Of a DNA stretch of 33,418 bases, positions 1-7,784 are shown piece after piece. Within the stretch, counting starts at the first letter, position 1, and the number at the start of each line of letters is the position of its first letter. The translations under genes and the position numbers were made by a program. This stretch comes from Hyphomicrobiales bacterium. Its GTDB lineage: Bacteria; Pseudomonadota; Alphaproteobacteria; Rhizobiales; Methyloligellaceae. A model generated the notes under the pieces. It was not told the origin of the DNA and did not search any database. It saw only the letters and a program-made list of their open reading frames with translations. The DNA lies in contig JAJFHO010000046.1 in the NCBI GenBank assembly GCA_021775575.1, positions 1 through 33,418 of the forward strand, read 5' to 3'.

Positions 1-173
1 CAATAGTACAAGCCGGGACGGTGCGCTTTGCCCTTGCCCTTCGCGATCTTTTCTTGATCCAGATTGCCGCACTGAGGGCAAACGGGTCCCTCAGGCCAGC
101 GAACCGACTCTAAGGCTTCGCGAGCGGCATCTTCATCAAAAAAGGCGGGATTCTCAATGCTTGCTTTGGCCAT
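1..173 (-). mobile_element. IS1595-family transposase, N-terminal part only (runs off the window)
   Basis: The minus strand encodes 57 residues beginning MAKASIENPAFFDEDAA and then RWPEGPVCPQCG, a pattern typical of the N-terminal zinc-ribbon region of IS1595-type transposases (first CxxC of the zinc ribbon visible, and a Tyr-Tyr-Cys at the window edge that probably supplies the next Cys). The start ATG is at 173-171, preceded by an AGGAG ribosome-binding site at 181-185. The catalytic DDE domain would lie beyond the left edge and cannot be seen, so whether the element is intact is unknown. The outer end of the insertion sequence must lie between 174 and about 245; I cannot define the terminal inverted repeat because the other end is missing. 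It points leftwards, away from the truncated gene at 290-595. Confidence 0.82.
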
Positions 174-289
174 GGTAGTGCTCCTGTTAAGAGCTATATG
201 GGTGGCCTAGCTTCCGTTCTCAAGTATATAGTTGCCGCGAGTCGGTTACACGTCTCGTTCAAGGTGCATTTGTTGGCGCCATCGCCACC

Positions 290-595
290 ATGGCCATCGG
301 CTTTGGTTGGGGCGGATGGACCTTTGGCAGCAATGCCGAGAAAATGGCCGTTGAACGCACAACCGCCGCGCTGGTAGCCGCGTATGCGCCGGTATGCGTC
401 GAGCGATACAGCGCCAACGCAACAGCGGAACAACGCGACGCTTTCAGCAAGGAAAGCTCGTGGAACCGCGACAGTCTGATCGAGAAAACCGGCTATGCAA
501 CGCCGCCGGGTTCAAAGGCGCCTAATGGACCGGTGGCCGATGCCTGCGCCGATGCGCTTACAAAAATCCTGGCCCAGATACCGATCCCCAAATAG
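290..595 (+). CDS. Small conserved membrane-anchored protein, probably 5'-truncated by the IS
   Basis: From the first available ATG the product has 101 residues. It starts in the middle of a hydrophobic glycine-rich helix (IGFGWGGW) and continues with a helical segment holding two cysteines and a conserved-looking SSWNRDSLIEKTGYATPPGS stretch. I recognise this general pattern from hypothetical proteins of alphaproteobacteria with one N-terminal membrane helix, but no function is known to me. The frame stays open upstream of 290 back to 191 and reads VTRLVQGAFVGAIAT directly before the ATG, which looks like the true N-terminus of the helix; no ATG, GTG or TTG with a ribosome-binding site precedes it. 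The likeliest explanation is that the IS at the left edge removed the natural start, leaving a broken or re-initiated gene. Confidence 0.6.
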   Translation: MAIGFGWGGWTFGSNAEKMAVERTTAALVAAYAPVCVERYSANATAEQRDAFSKESSWNRDSLIEKTGYATPPGSKAPNGPVADACADALTKILAQIPIPK

Positions 596-684
596 CGTTC
601 TTAATTTTTGCTTGGGCCGCGGACTAATAAATCCCCTCGCCGGACTGCGTTTGCAACCCCGTCCGGCGGGAGGGATTATCACTG

Positions 685-831
685 ATGACCATGCCAGCAT
701 TCGAGCCCGCCCATCCCGGCATGGAAATGGGCAGCGAGAAAGAGCCCAATGAGGTTCTGCTGGTGAAAAAGGACGGCTCGACGGAAGTGTTTGCCCGGCA
801 CGGGCGGTACGGCTGGGACCGGACAGAGTAA
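685..831 (+). CDS. Possible small protein, 48 residues, unknown function
   Basis: An ATG at 685 (second ATG in frame at 691) opens a 48-residue frame ending in TAA at 829-831. A GGGAGGG stretch at 668-674 could serve as ribosome-binding site, 10 bases upstream. The product is charged and soluble, containing EVLLVKKDGSTEVFARHGRYGWDRTE at its end (first 20: EVLLVKKDGSTEVFARHGRY). Third codon positions are strongly G/C, as in neighbouring real genes. I recognise no family. It could also be a remnant left by rearrangement next to the IS, since the region 1-830 looks disturbed. Confidence 0.4.
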   Translation: MTMPAFEPAHPGMEMGSEKEPNEVLLVKKDGSTEVFARHGRYGWDRTE

Positions 832-941
832 TTGGGTGCCTGTATGACGCGGATGTTGTCGGAGTAGGATTTTCTGTGCATCGCTGACTGGACGGGACTG
901 GCCAACTTGGCGGCCTCAATCTTCTCAGCTAGATTTTCGCG

Positions 942-1403
942 ATGACCATTTCGATACGCGTTGATGATTTGAGCGGGCCTGAAATAGGCCTGCTGCTGCA
1001 GGCCCACCTGGATTTCGCCGCCGCGCATACCCCCGCCGGAAGTGGTCACGCACTTGACCTGGACTCGTTGAAACAGCCGGATTTAACATTCTGGACCGCG
1101 TGGGAAAATCAGACATTGTTGGGCTGCGTTGCCCTCAAGGAATTGAGCCAGCGACATGGCGAAATCAAATCCATGCATACGGCAAAAGGATTTCGCGGAA
1201 GAGGTGTCGCCAAAAAACTTCTTCAACATCTCATCGAGGAAAGCAATAAGCGCGGATACGACCGATTGAGTTTGGAAACTGGAAATTCAGACGCCTTCGC
1301 ACCGGCACAACTGCTGTATCAAAGTTTCGATTTTAAGCGTTGCGAATCCTTTGGTGACTATCTCCACGATCCTTTCAGTTTCTGCATGACAAAGACGATT
1401 TAG
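942..1403 (+). CDS. GNAT-family N-acetyltransferase
   Basis: A 153-residue protein with the GNAT fold pattern: a central beta-strand segment ending in EIKSMHTAKGFRGRGVAKKL, where RGRGVA around residues 85-90 is the Q/RxxGxG/A acetyl-CoA pyrophosphate-binding loop, and a C-terminal YDRLSLETGNSDAFAPAQLLY segment typical of the PhnO/YsnE-like subgroup (conserved ETG and LY following the last helix). Length fits a single-domain GNAT enzyme. Substrate cannot be told from sequence; small-molecule amines or amino acids are common for this subgroup. There is no clear Shine-Dalgarno sequence before the ATG at 942. It is monocistronic and convergent with the minus-strand gene ending at 1497. Confidence 0.85.
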   Translation: MTISIRVDDLSGPEIGLLLQAHLDFAAAHTPAGSGHALDLDSLKQPDLTFWTAWENQTLLGCVALKELSQRHGEIKSMHTAKGFRGRGVAKKLLQHLIEESNKRGYDRLSLETGNSDAFAPAQLLYQSFDFKRCESFGDYLHDPFSFCMTKTI

Positions 1404-1496
1404 CAGCGTCTTGATGTCGCGATAACGATCTTGACGCAGCCTCAAGTTGCGCCGGTCGGGCAACCCAGCTACTCGTCCGAAATTCACCAACCCCCT

Positions 1497-1982
1497 CTAC
1501 TCCCCCACCCTCACGGGCAGCGCGACAACCGGCTCTTCCCGCTCCGTGCAAATCGCCTGCCCCGCCCGCGCGAAGGCATAGCCATGAGGCGCGCGCAACA
1601 GCTTTGCCTCGCCCTCCCCCTTCACATAGGCCAGCGTGAATTCGGTGACGTGAAGCTCTGGCGGATCGGCGTCGAAGGCGTCGCGTATGGTGTTTGCCAA
1701 GGCTTCGGGGATTTTCGCCGCGCGCAACGCTTCGGCGACAAAGCCCTGCGATCCGACGAGGCACAGCGCCTGCCAGTCACCGCCATTCAGCTTGGCGAAA
1801 TCTCCGCGGCGCGGGGTTGCCGAGCGGGCGATGCGCTCAAGATAATCGAAGTCGGGATCGTCGCGGTCATAGCCGGAGCTCCACCGGTCCATTTGCCAGA
1901 CGGCATAGAAAGAAAGGCCGATGAGCGCGATCGCGGCGAGGATATAGGTCGAAATCCAGGGGATGGGGTATTTCGTCGCCAC
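1497..1982 (-). CDS. Hypothetical protein with one N-terminal membrane helix
   Basis: A 161-residue product starting at a GTG (1982-1980). Residues about 8-30 (WISTYILAAIALIGLSFYAVW) form one membrane segment; the remainder is probably periplasmic and contains one small soluble region with two cysteines (ALCLVGSQG, AICTERE). I recognise no domain. It begins 13 bases after the stop of the M3 oligoendopeptidase gene on the same strand, so the two are probably one transcript; a role linked to peptide breakdown is only an inference from that. Convergent with the acetyltransferase gene. Confidence 0.7.
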   Translation of the reverse strand: MATKYPIPWISTYILAAIALIGLSFYAVWQMDRWSSGYDRDDPDFDYLERIARSATPRRGDFAKLNGGDWQALCLVGSQGFVAEALRAAKIPEALANTIRDAFDADPPELHVTEFTLAYVKGEGEAKLLRAPHGYAFARAGQAICTEREEPVVALPVRVGE

Positions 1983-1995
1983 GCTACGCTCAAAC

Positions 1996-3867
1996 TCACG
2001 CTTTCGCGTCCATCGCCTCCAGTTCGTCGATCATCTCCTCGATAACCTTCAGCCCCATGGTCCAGAAGCCCGGATCGCTGGCATTCAGCCCGAAGGGCGC
2101 CAGAAGCTCGGTATGATGCTTGGTCCCGCCGGCGCGGAGCATATCGAGATATTTCTCGGCAAAGCCCTCGCTGGTGTTCTGGTAGACCGCATAGAGGGAG
2201 TTCACCAGGCACTCGCCGAAGGCATAGGCATAGACGTAGAAAGGCGAATGGATGAAGTGGGGAATGTAGCACCAGAAACTTTCATATCCCGCTTTCAGCG
2301 CTACGCCCGGTCCCAAGCTTTCGCGCTGAACCTCCAGCCAGATTTCGCCGAGCTTTTCCGCCGTCAGCTCGCCGTTCTTGCGCTCGGTATGAACCCGGCG
2401 TTCGAAGGTATAAAAAGCGATCTGGCGCACGACCGTGTTGATCATGTCTTCCACTTTCGACGCGAGCAGCGCCTTGCGATCCGGTCCCTGCCCGGTGTCG
2501 CCGAGCAGTTTCTGGAAGGTCAGCATTTCGCCGAACACGCTTGCCGTTTCGGCCAGCGTCAGCGGCGTCGAGGCCATCAGCGGGCCCTGCACATTGGCCA
2601 GCACCTGATGGACCCCGTGCCCCAGCTCGTGCGCCAGCGTCATGACATCGCGCGGCTTGCCCTGATAGTTGAGCAGGATATAGGGATGCGCGCTCGGCAC
2701 CGTCGGGTGCGAAAAAGCGCCGGGCGATTTACCGTCGCGGATCGGCGCATCGATCCAGTTTTTGTCAAAAAAGGTTTTTGCAATCGAGGCCATCTCGGGC
2801 GTGAACGCGCCATAGGCGTCGAGCACAAGGCTCTCCGCCTCGCTCCAGCCGATCACGCGCAGCGGCACCTCCGGCAACGGCGCGTTGCGGTCCCAGTGGG
2901 CGAGCGCGTCCATCCCGAGCCATTTGGCCTTGAGCTTGTAATAGCGGTGCGACAGGCGCGGATAGGCGTCATCCACCGCCGCCACCAGCGCGTCCACCAC
3001 CTCGCGCTCCACCCGGTTCGCCAGATGGCGTGAATCCGCGATATCGTCAAAGCCGCGCCAGGTGTCGGAGATCGCCTTGTCCTTGGCCAGCGTGTTGGTG
3101 ATCAGCGCAAACAGGCGCTTATTCTCGCCAAACACGCCCGCCAGAGCGCCGGCGGCTTCCTTGCGCGTGGCGGCATCCGCGCTCAGCAGCCGGTTGAGCG
3201 TCGGCTCCAGGGTGAGCTCCTCGCCGCCAACCTCGAAACGCAGCGCCGTCATCGTCTCGTTGAACAAGCGGTTCCACGCGCCGCGCGCGGTGACCGACTT
3301 TTCGTGGAACAGCCGCTCGATCTCGTCGTCGAGCTGGTAGGGCCGCTCCTTTCGCAAATCCTCAATCCAGGGCCGGTAGCGGGCAAGCGCCTCGTCCTTC
3401 ATTGCGTCTTCGATCACAGCCTCGTCGAGCCGGTTGAATTCGAGCCCGAAAAACAGGAGATGGGTCGTGATGGCGGTCAGCTTCTCCTGGATATCGCCAT
3501 AGAATTTGGCCCGGTCGGGGTCCGACGTATCGGCCGCGTAGAGCAGACTGGCGAATGAGGCGATGCGGCCCACCAGGTCCTGCAAGGCCTCAAAGTCCTG
3601 CAAAGCGCGGGCAAGCGCCGCGCCGCCCTCGTCACCACCGGCCAGACCGGAAAGTTTCCCCTGATAACTATTGGCGAAGGCCTCCGCCTCCACGCCCGCG
3701 CGCGCCAGATCACCCTTCAGGGCGCCGGAATCGGGACCGGGATAAAGATCGCTCAGGTCCCATTCGGGCATTTTCCCCAATTCGGTCTTCTGCGATGCGG
3801 AAGCCGGGCTGGCGGCCTCGCGCGGCGCGAAAACGCCCATGGCGTGTGTCTCGATTTTCGTTGTCAT
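1996..3867 (-). CDS. pepF: M3-family oligoendopeptidase F
   Basis: A 623-residue cytoplasmic zinc metallopeptidase of family M3 that cleaves short peptides (roughly 5-15 residues). The zinc site is visible: HELGH with H413, E414 and H417, and the third ligand E440 in LAETASVFGE about 23 residues later. Residues about 35-190 form the alpha-helical N-terminal part (PepF/M3 N-terminal domain beginning EWDLSDLYPG), and the C-terminal FWCYIPHFIHSPFYVYAYAFGE stretch is the conserved substrate-side helix with His/Tyr residues of the M3 active site. Length matches the family (about 600). The start is ATG at 3867. Divergent from the response regulator gene, with 300 bp between them; a short membrane protein gene follows 13 bp downstream. 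Confidence 0.95.
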   Translation of the reverse strand: MTTKIETHAMGVFAPREAASPASASQKTELGKMPEWDLSDLYPGPDSGALKGDLARAGVEAEAFANSYQGKLSGLAGGDEGGAALARALQDFEALQDLVGRIASFASLLYAADTSDPDRAKFYGDIQEKLTAITTHLLFFGLEFNRLDEAVIEDAMKDEALARYRPWIEDLRKERPYQLDDEIERLFHEKSVTARGAWNRLFNETMTALRFEVGGEELTLEPTLNRLLSADAATRKEAAGALAGVFGENKRLFALITNTLAKDKAISDTWRGFDDIADSRHLANRVEREVVDALVAAVDDAYPRLSHRYYKLKAKWLGMDALAHWDRNAPLPEVPLRVIGWSEAESLVLDAYGAFTPEMASIAKTFFDKNWIDAPIRDGKSPGAFSHPTVPSAHPYILLNYQGKPRDVMTLAHELGHGVHQVLANVQGPLMASTPLTLAETASVFGEMLTFQKLLGDTGQGPDRKALLASKVEDMINTVVRQIAFYTFERRVHTERKNGELTAEKLGEIWLEVQRESLGPGVALKAGYESFWCYIPHFIHSPFYVYAYAFGECLVNSLYAVYQNTSEGFAEKYLDMLRAGGTKHHTELLAPFGLNASDPGFWTMGLKVIEEMIDELEAMDAKA

Positions 3868-4167
3868 TGCTGGACCTGGTCCCCGGAATGGCTTGTCGAC
3901 ATGCGTGTCCTTAATGTGCTTCTCGGCAAGGGCGGCTTCAAGGTGCGAATGGATACTTGTGAAGAATCGCTGGAAAATAGAGGCTTTCAGAGCAAGCGTG
4001 ACCCAAATCGAACAGGGAATAAAGGGCTTCTTTACTATCGGCCCCTAGAGTGGGCGGCGGTGCTGGCCGAATCACGTGTCGCGGATCGGTTGGCGCCGAT
4101 GTTCGTACGGAACAGGATGTTCCGTGTTCTGTGTTGGTGTAACGAGATCAAGTAGTGAGTCCGCGTT
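3868..4167. other. Intergenic divergent region between pepF and the response regulator
   Basis: The 300 bp hold no convincing gene. They must carry the promoters of both divergent genes. The clearest structure is the inverted repeat at 4107-4125 described separately; I see no strong sigma-70, sigma-54 or CtrA site. Confidence 0.6.
4107..4125. repeat. Perfect inverted repeat ACGGAACA-N3-TGTTCCGT
   Basis: Two eight-base arms separated by GGA, lying 43 bp upstream of the response regulator start. This is the size and symmetry of a binding site for a dimeric regulator. The half-site ACGGAACA occurs again at 5834-5841 in front of the L,D-transpeptidase gene. Binding by the adjacent response regulator (autoregulation) is possible but unproven. 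Confidence 0.5.
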
Positions 4168-5676
4168 ATGGCGAAGTATGTTTTGATCGTCGATGACGAT
4201 CCCGCCCAACGGCGTATCCTTGAAGAAACCGTCAAGACATTCGGTTACGAAGCGAAGACCGCCGACTGTGGCGAGAGAGCGCTCGATCTGCTGAAAAGCG
4301 ATCAGGCGGCGAATATCGCCCTCGTGCTCCTCGATCTGGTTATGCCGGATCTTGACGGCATGGGCGTTCTGGAGAGGGTCCAGCCCGATCCCGCCACGCC
4401 GCCGATCATCGTCCAGACCGGGCATGGCAGCATCGAAACGGCGATTTCAGCCATGCGCGCGGGCGCAACGGATTTCGTCGTCAAACCGGTCAGCCCGGAA
4501 CGGCTCGAAGTGTCGATCAAGAATGCTCTTCGAATCAACCAGCTCGAGGGCGAGATCACCCGGATCAAGCGGCAGGCCACGGGCCAGCTCACCTTCAACG
4601 ATCTGGTGACGCGCAGCGCCTCTCTCGCCAAGGTTATCAAACTCAGCCGCCGCGCCGCGGAATCGACGATTCCCGTACTCATCGAAGGCGAAAGCGGTGT
4701 CGGCAAGGAGCTCGTCGCCCGCGCAATCCAGGGCGAAAGCGGCCGCGCCGGCAAGCCCTTCATCACGGTGAATTGCGGCGCCATCCCGGAAAATCTGGTC
4801 GAGAGCATTCTGTTCGGTCACGAAAAGGGCTCCTTCACCGGCGCCAGCGCCAAGCGCGACGGCAAATTCGTCGAGGCCGATGGCGGGACGCTGTTCCTGG
4901 ACGAGGTTGGCGAATTGCCGCTGGATGCCCAGGTCAAACTGCTGCGCGCGCTGCAGGAGGGCGAGGTCGATCCGGTCGGCGCGAAACGCCCGGTAAAGGT
5001 CGATTTTCGGCTTGTTTCTGCAACCAACCAGGACATGATCAAACTGGTCAACGAGGGCAAGTTCCGCGAAGATCTCTATTACCGGCTCAATGTTTTCCCG
5101 GTCTGGATTCCGCCGCTTCGCGAACGTCTGGAAGACGTGCCTGACCTGATCCAGCACTTTATCGCCCGCTTCGCGGCCGAAGAGGGCAAGCGGATCGACT
5201 CAGTTGCCGAGGATGCGCTCGACATGCTGCAGCGCTATCCCTGGCCCGGCAATGTCCGCCAACTGGAAAATGCGGTGTTCCGGGCCGTGGTGCTCGCCGA
5301 CGACGCCGTTCTTTCGGTGTCCGAGTTTCCCCAGATCGCAACTCACGTGGAAGGGTTCGACGCAACCGTTCCGCCCGCGCCCGCGCCGGTCGATGACGAG
5401 CCGCAATTCGAAGGCCCGGCGATTGTGAGCGACGACGCCAATATACCCTCGACCGTGACGATGGCCGGCAACAACGGCCGCGACGGGCTCGGCATCCCCG
5501 CCCTGAATGATCTCGGCGACGTCCGTCCGCTCGAAGACGTGGAGGCCGACATGATACGCCTCGCGATCGGACGGTATCGCGGTCATATGACGGAAATTGC
5601 CAAAAAATTGGGTATCGGCCGCTCAACGCTCTATCGAAAAATGAGAGAATTCGGTCTGGAAGCCCGCACAGGCTGA
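4168..5676 (+). CDS. NtrC-type sigma-54-dependent response regulator (orphan)
   Basis: A 502-residue protein with the full three-domain layout. Residues 1-120 are a receiver domain: acidic D9-D11, phospho-acceptor D56, T84 and K106. Residues about 140-380 are an AAA+ sigma-54 activation domain: Walker A GESGVGKE (174-181), loop GSFTGA (221-226), Walker B LFLDE (242-246), and the PWPGNVRQLEN segment. The C-terminus (about 465-500) is a Fis-type helix-turn-helix (EIAKKLGIGRSTLYRKM). Once phosphorylated it should drive RNA polymerase-sigma54 open-complex formation. The contact loop is GSFTGA instead of the usual GAFTGA. An acidic/proline-rich linker (about 395-455) separates AAA+ and DNA-binding parts. 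No histidine kinase lies in the window, so its partner is unknown. The next gene downstream is an L,D-transpeptidase. Confidence 0.93.
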   Translation: MAKYVLIVDDDPAQRRILEETVKTFGYEAKTADCGERALDLLKSDQAANIALVLLDLVMPDLDGMGVLERVQPDPATPPIIVQTGHGSIETAISAMRAGATDFVVKPVSPERLEVSIKNALRINQLEGEITRIKRQATGQLTFNDLVTRSASLAKVIKLSRRAAESTIPVLIEGESGVGKELVARAIQGESGRAGKPFITVNCGAIPENLVESILFGHEKGSFTGASAKRDGKFVEADGGTLFLDEVGELPLDAQVKLLRALQEGEVDPVGAKRPVKVDFRLVSATNQDMIKLVNEGKFREDLYYRLNVFPVWIPPLRERLEDVPDLIQHFIARFAAEEGKRIDSVAEDALDMLQRYPWPGNVRQLENAVFRAVVLADDAVLSVSEFPQIATHVEGFDATVPPAPAPVDDEPQFEGPAIVSDDANIPSTVTMAGNNGRDGLGIPALNDLGDVRPLEDVEADMIRLAIGRYRGHMTEIAKKLGIGRSTLYRKMREFGLEARTG

Positions 5677-5829
5677 GTGGAATGGCCGGAATCTTTGCAG
5701 GAATGCAACACTTTAAAAAAAAATGACCGCCTCTGCCGCCCGCATGCCATTCGCATATGGCAAATCGCTGACTCGCGCGATAGCTTCCAATCAAGCCGTT
5801 TTATCCACAGGGCGGGCGACGGCTTATGC

Positions 5830-5851
5830 GGAACGGAACATGCTCCGTTCC
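5830..5851. repeat. Inverted repeat GGAACGGA-N6-TCCGTTCC before the L,D-transpeptidase
   Basis: Two perfect eight-base arms with a six-base spacer end 20 bp before the ATG at 5872, just upstream of the ribosome-binding site AGGAGG (5858-5863). It may act as an operator or as a leader hairpin. It contains ACGGAACA, the same half-site as the repeat upstream of the response regulator, but with different spacing to the second arm. Confidence 0.5.
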
Positions 5852-5871
5852 CGAATGAGGAGGATTAAGGA

Positions 5872-7551
5872 ATGAGGCTGCTGAATAGTGCTGCGTGCGG
5901 CTTGATTCTCTGTTCCGTTTTTGCAGGTTCGGCGGTTGCCGTCGAGCCGGGCGCGCCGGAGCAGTTGATCACACGGCTCGACGCTGTTGGCGTCGAGGTT
6001 CAAAAACGATTGACGGCGAGTTTCCGGGCGAATTCGGAAACCGAATTCGAGAAGACGGAACATGGCGCGCTGGTCGAATATTATGCCGACCACGACCACA
6101 GCCCGATATGGGTGAATGCCGGCGGACTGACCGACCGGGCACGGGCGCTAAAGCGGGAACTGGCCAGGGCCGCGGACTATGGCCTCAATCCGGACGACTA
6201 TGCGCTTCCCGAGCTTGCCGCCGCCAAAGCCGGCGAAAAGCTCCCGGCGGTAAAGCTCGCCGAAGCCGAAGTGATGTTGAGCCATGCGGCGCTCGCCTAT
6301 ATCCGCGGCGCGCGCGGCGGACGTATCATTCCGGGCTCGCTCAGCAGAAATCTGGATCCGACGCTGAATTTGCCTGATCCGCTGGCGGTTATCGAAAAGA
6401 TCGCCACGCTCGACGATCCGGCGCCCTATCTCGTCGATTTCCATCCCAAACACCCGCAATTCGAGGCCTTCCGCAAGCTTTTGCTGACGATGCGCGGCGG
6501 AACGGAAGAGAAGAAAATCACCATTCCCGATGGCCCGATAATTCGGCCTGGCGGAAGCCACAAGCAAATTGCGCTGCTGCGCAAACGGCTGAAAGTGCCG
6601 GTCCCCGAGCGCGGCGGCGCCGCTGTTTTTCCGGAGCATGTGTATGATTCCGCTTTAGAAATAGCAGTGAAGGAATTTCAGAAGTCACGCGGTCTGAATG
6701 CTGAAGGCATTGTCGGCCCGGCCACGCGGCGTGCCCTCAATGTGCGCCCGCGCAACTCCGTGCGCACAATCCTGGCGAATATGGAGCGCTGGCGCTGGAT
6801 CCCGGATGACGTTGCAGAGCGGCTCAATGTCCAGGTGAATGTGCCGGAGTTTACCGTTCGCGTGTTCGACGAGGGCAAGGCAATCCACACCGAACGCGTC
6901 GTCGTCGGCAAGACCAAGAATTCAACGCCGATATTCAGCGACCAGATGGAGACGATCGTTTTCCATCCCTATTGGAATGTACCGAACTCCATTAAGGAAA
7001 AGGAGATTCTCCCGAATCTGCGCCGGCGCGTCATAAGCGACGGCTGGTTCGGCGGATTCTCGCGCGGCGACGCCCGCTTTCTGGCGCGCAACGGCCTGCA
7101 CATAAAATATAGAGGGCGGCCGGTCGATCCTTCCAGCGTCAACTGGAACAGCGTCGACATAAAACGCTACCATTTCTACCAGAAACCGGGTGGCGGCAAT
7201 GTGCTCGGCGTCGTCAAGTTCATGTTCCCGAACAAGCACTCGGTTTACATGCATGACACGCCTACCAAGCATCTGTTCGCAAAACCGACGCGCGCATACA
7301 GTCACGGCTGCATGCGGGTCAGAAACCCGCAACGGCTGGCCGAGATTCTTCTCGCCCGGGATGCCGGATGGAGCAAGGGCAGGGTCAGCGGCGCGGTGCA
7401 GAGCAAGGTTCACCGGCCGGTCCAGCTGCAAAAGCCGATTCCCGTCCATGTGACCTATTTCACCGCGCGGGTCCGGGCCGATGGCACGATTCGTTATTTT
7501 GGCGACATTTACGGTCACGATGCCCGGATGGCAAAGGCTTTGAAATTCTGA
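5872..7551 (+). CDS. L,D-transpeptidase, YkuD domain (LdtD/YcbB-like)
   Basis: A 559-residue exported peptidoglycan enzyme that forms 3-3 (mDAP-mDAP) cross-links or attaches other groups to the wall. Residues 1-23 are a signal peptide with an AVA cleavage motif. After a scaffold region (about 40-230) comes a peptidoglycan-binding motif (about 260-292, ALEIAVKEFQKSRGLNAEGI then GPATRRALN) and a YkuD catalytic domain (about 317-500) with the signature SHGCMRV, catalytic Cys480 and His478. The overall order matches the large YcbB/LdtD class, not the short periplasmic ErfK class. The ribosome-binding site AGGAGG is well placed at 5858-5863. A DUF882 peptidase gene follows after a strong terminator. 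In Escherichia coli ldtD and mepK (DUF882) are also adjacent, which supports a shared cell-wall role. Confidence 0.93.
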   Translation: MRLLNSAACGLILCSVFAGSAVAVEPGAPEQLITRLDAVGVEVQKRLTASFRANSETEFEKTEHGALVEYYADHDHSPIWVNAGGLTDRARALKRELARAADYGLNPDDYALPELAAAKAGEKLPAVKLAEAEVMLSHAALAYIRGARGGRIIPGSLSRNLDPTLNLPDPLAVIEKIATLDDPAPYLVDFHPKHPQFEAFRKLLLTMRGGTEEKKITIPDGPIIRPGGSHKQIALLRKRLKVPVPERGGAAVFPEHVYDSALEIAVKEFQKSRGLNAEGIVGPATRRALNVRPRNSVRTILANMERWRWIPDDVAERLNVQVNVPEFTVRVFDEGKAIHTERVVVGKTKNSTPIFSDQMETIVFHPYWNVPNSIKEKEILPNLRRRVISDGWFGGFSRGDARFLARNGLHIKYRGRPVDPSSVNWNSVDIKRYHFYQKPGGGNVLGVVKFMFPNKHSVYMHDTPTKHLFAKPTRAYSHGCMRVRNPQRLAEILLARDAGWSKGRVSGAVQSKVHRPVQLQKPIPVHVTYFTARVRADGTIRYFGDIYGHDARMAKALKF

Positions 7552-7591
7552 AACCCGGGCGCTGTTCGCGCTTGAAGTTCTGCGAAATTTT

Positions 7592-7625
7592 CGCCTTCCC
7601 GCCAAAACCGCGGGGAGGCGTTTTT
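7592..7625 (+). terminator. Intrinsic terminator of the L,D-transpeptidase gene
   Basis: An 11-bp stem (7592-7602 with 7610-7620, one T-G pair) and a seven-base loop, followed directly by TTTTT at 7621-7625. This is a canonical Rho-independent terminator 40 bp after the stop codon, so the DUF882 gene downstream needs its own promoter in 7626-7784. Confidence 0.88.
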
Positions 7626-7784
7626 CGTCTGCCTTGATTTGCCCAAATTCTTCACAGATACACTTACTTAACCCTATTGACCTGAATCATGGTGGTAGGC
7701 GCGCCTTGTAGGCGATACTGTTGCTGGTCGGGAAAGAAACTACTGGTTTGAGGGGAATTGCCGCGTAAACACGCGCAAAGCGGA

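Noticed and set aside
1963-3033. Long plus-strand frame (356 codons) opposite pepF
   Set aside because: It is the antisense shadow of a well-supported M3 peptidase gene; its product is rich in Arg, His and Gln with no domain pattern.
5683-5705. Sigma-54 promoter before the L,D-transpeptidase (TGGCCGG...TTTGCA)
   Set aside because: GG and GC elements are separated by 11 bases instead of 10, and the match to the -24 box is poor.
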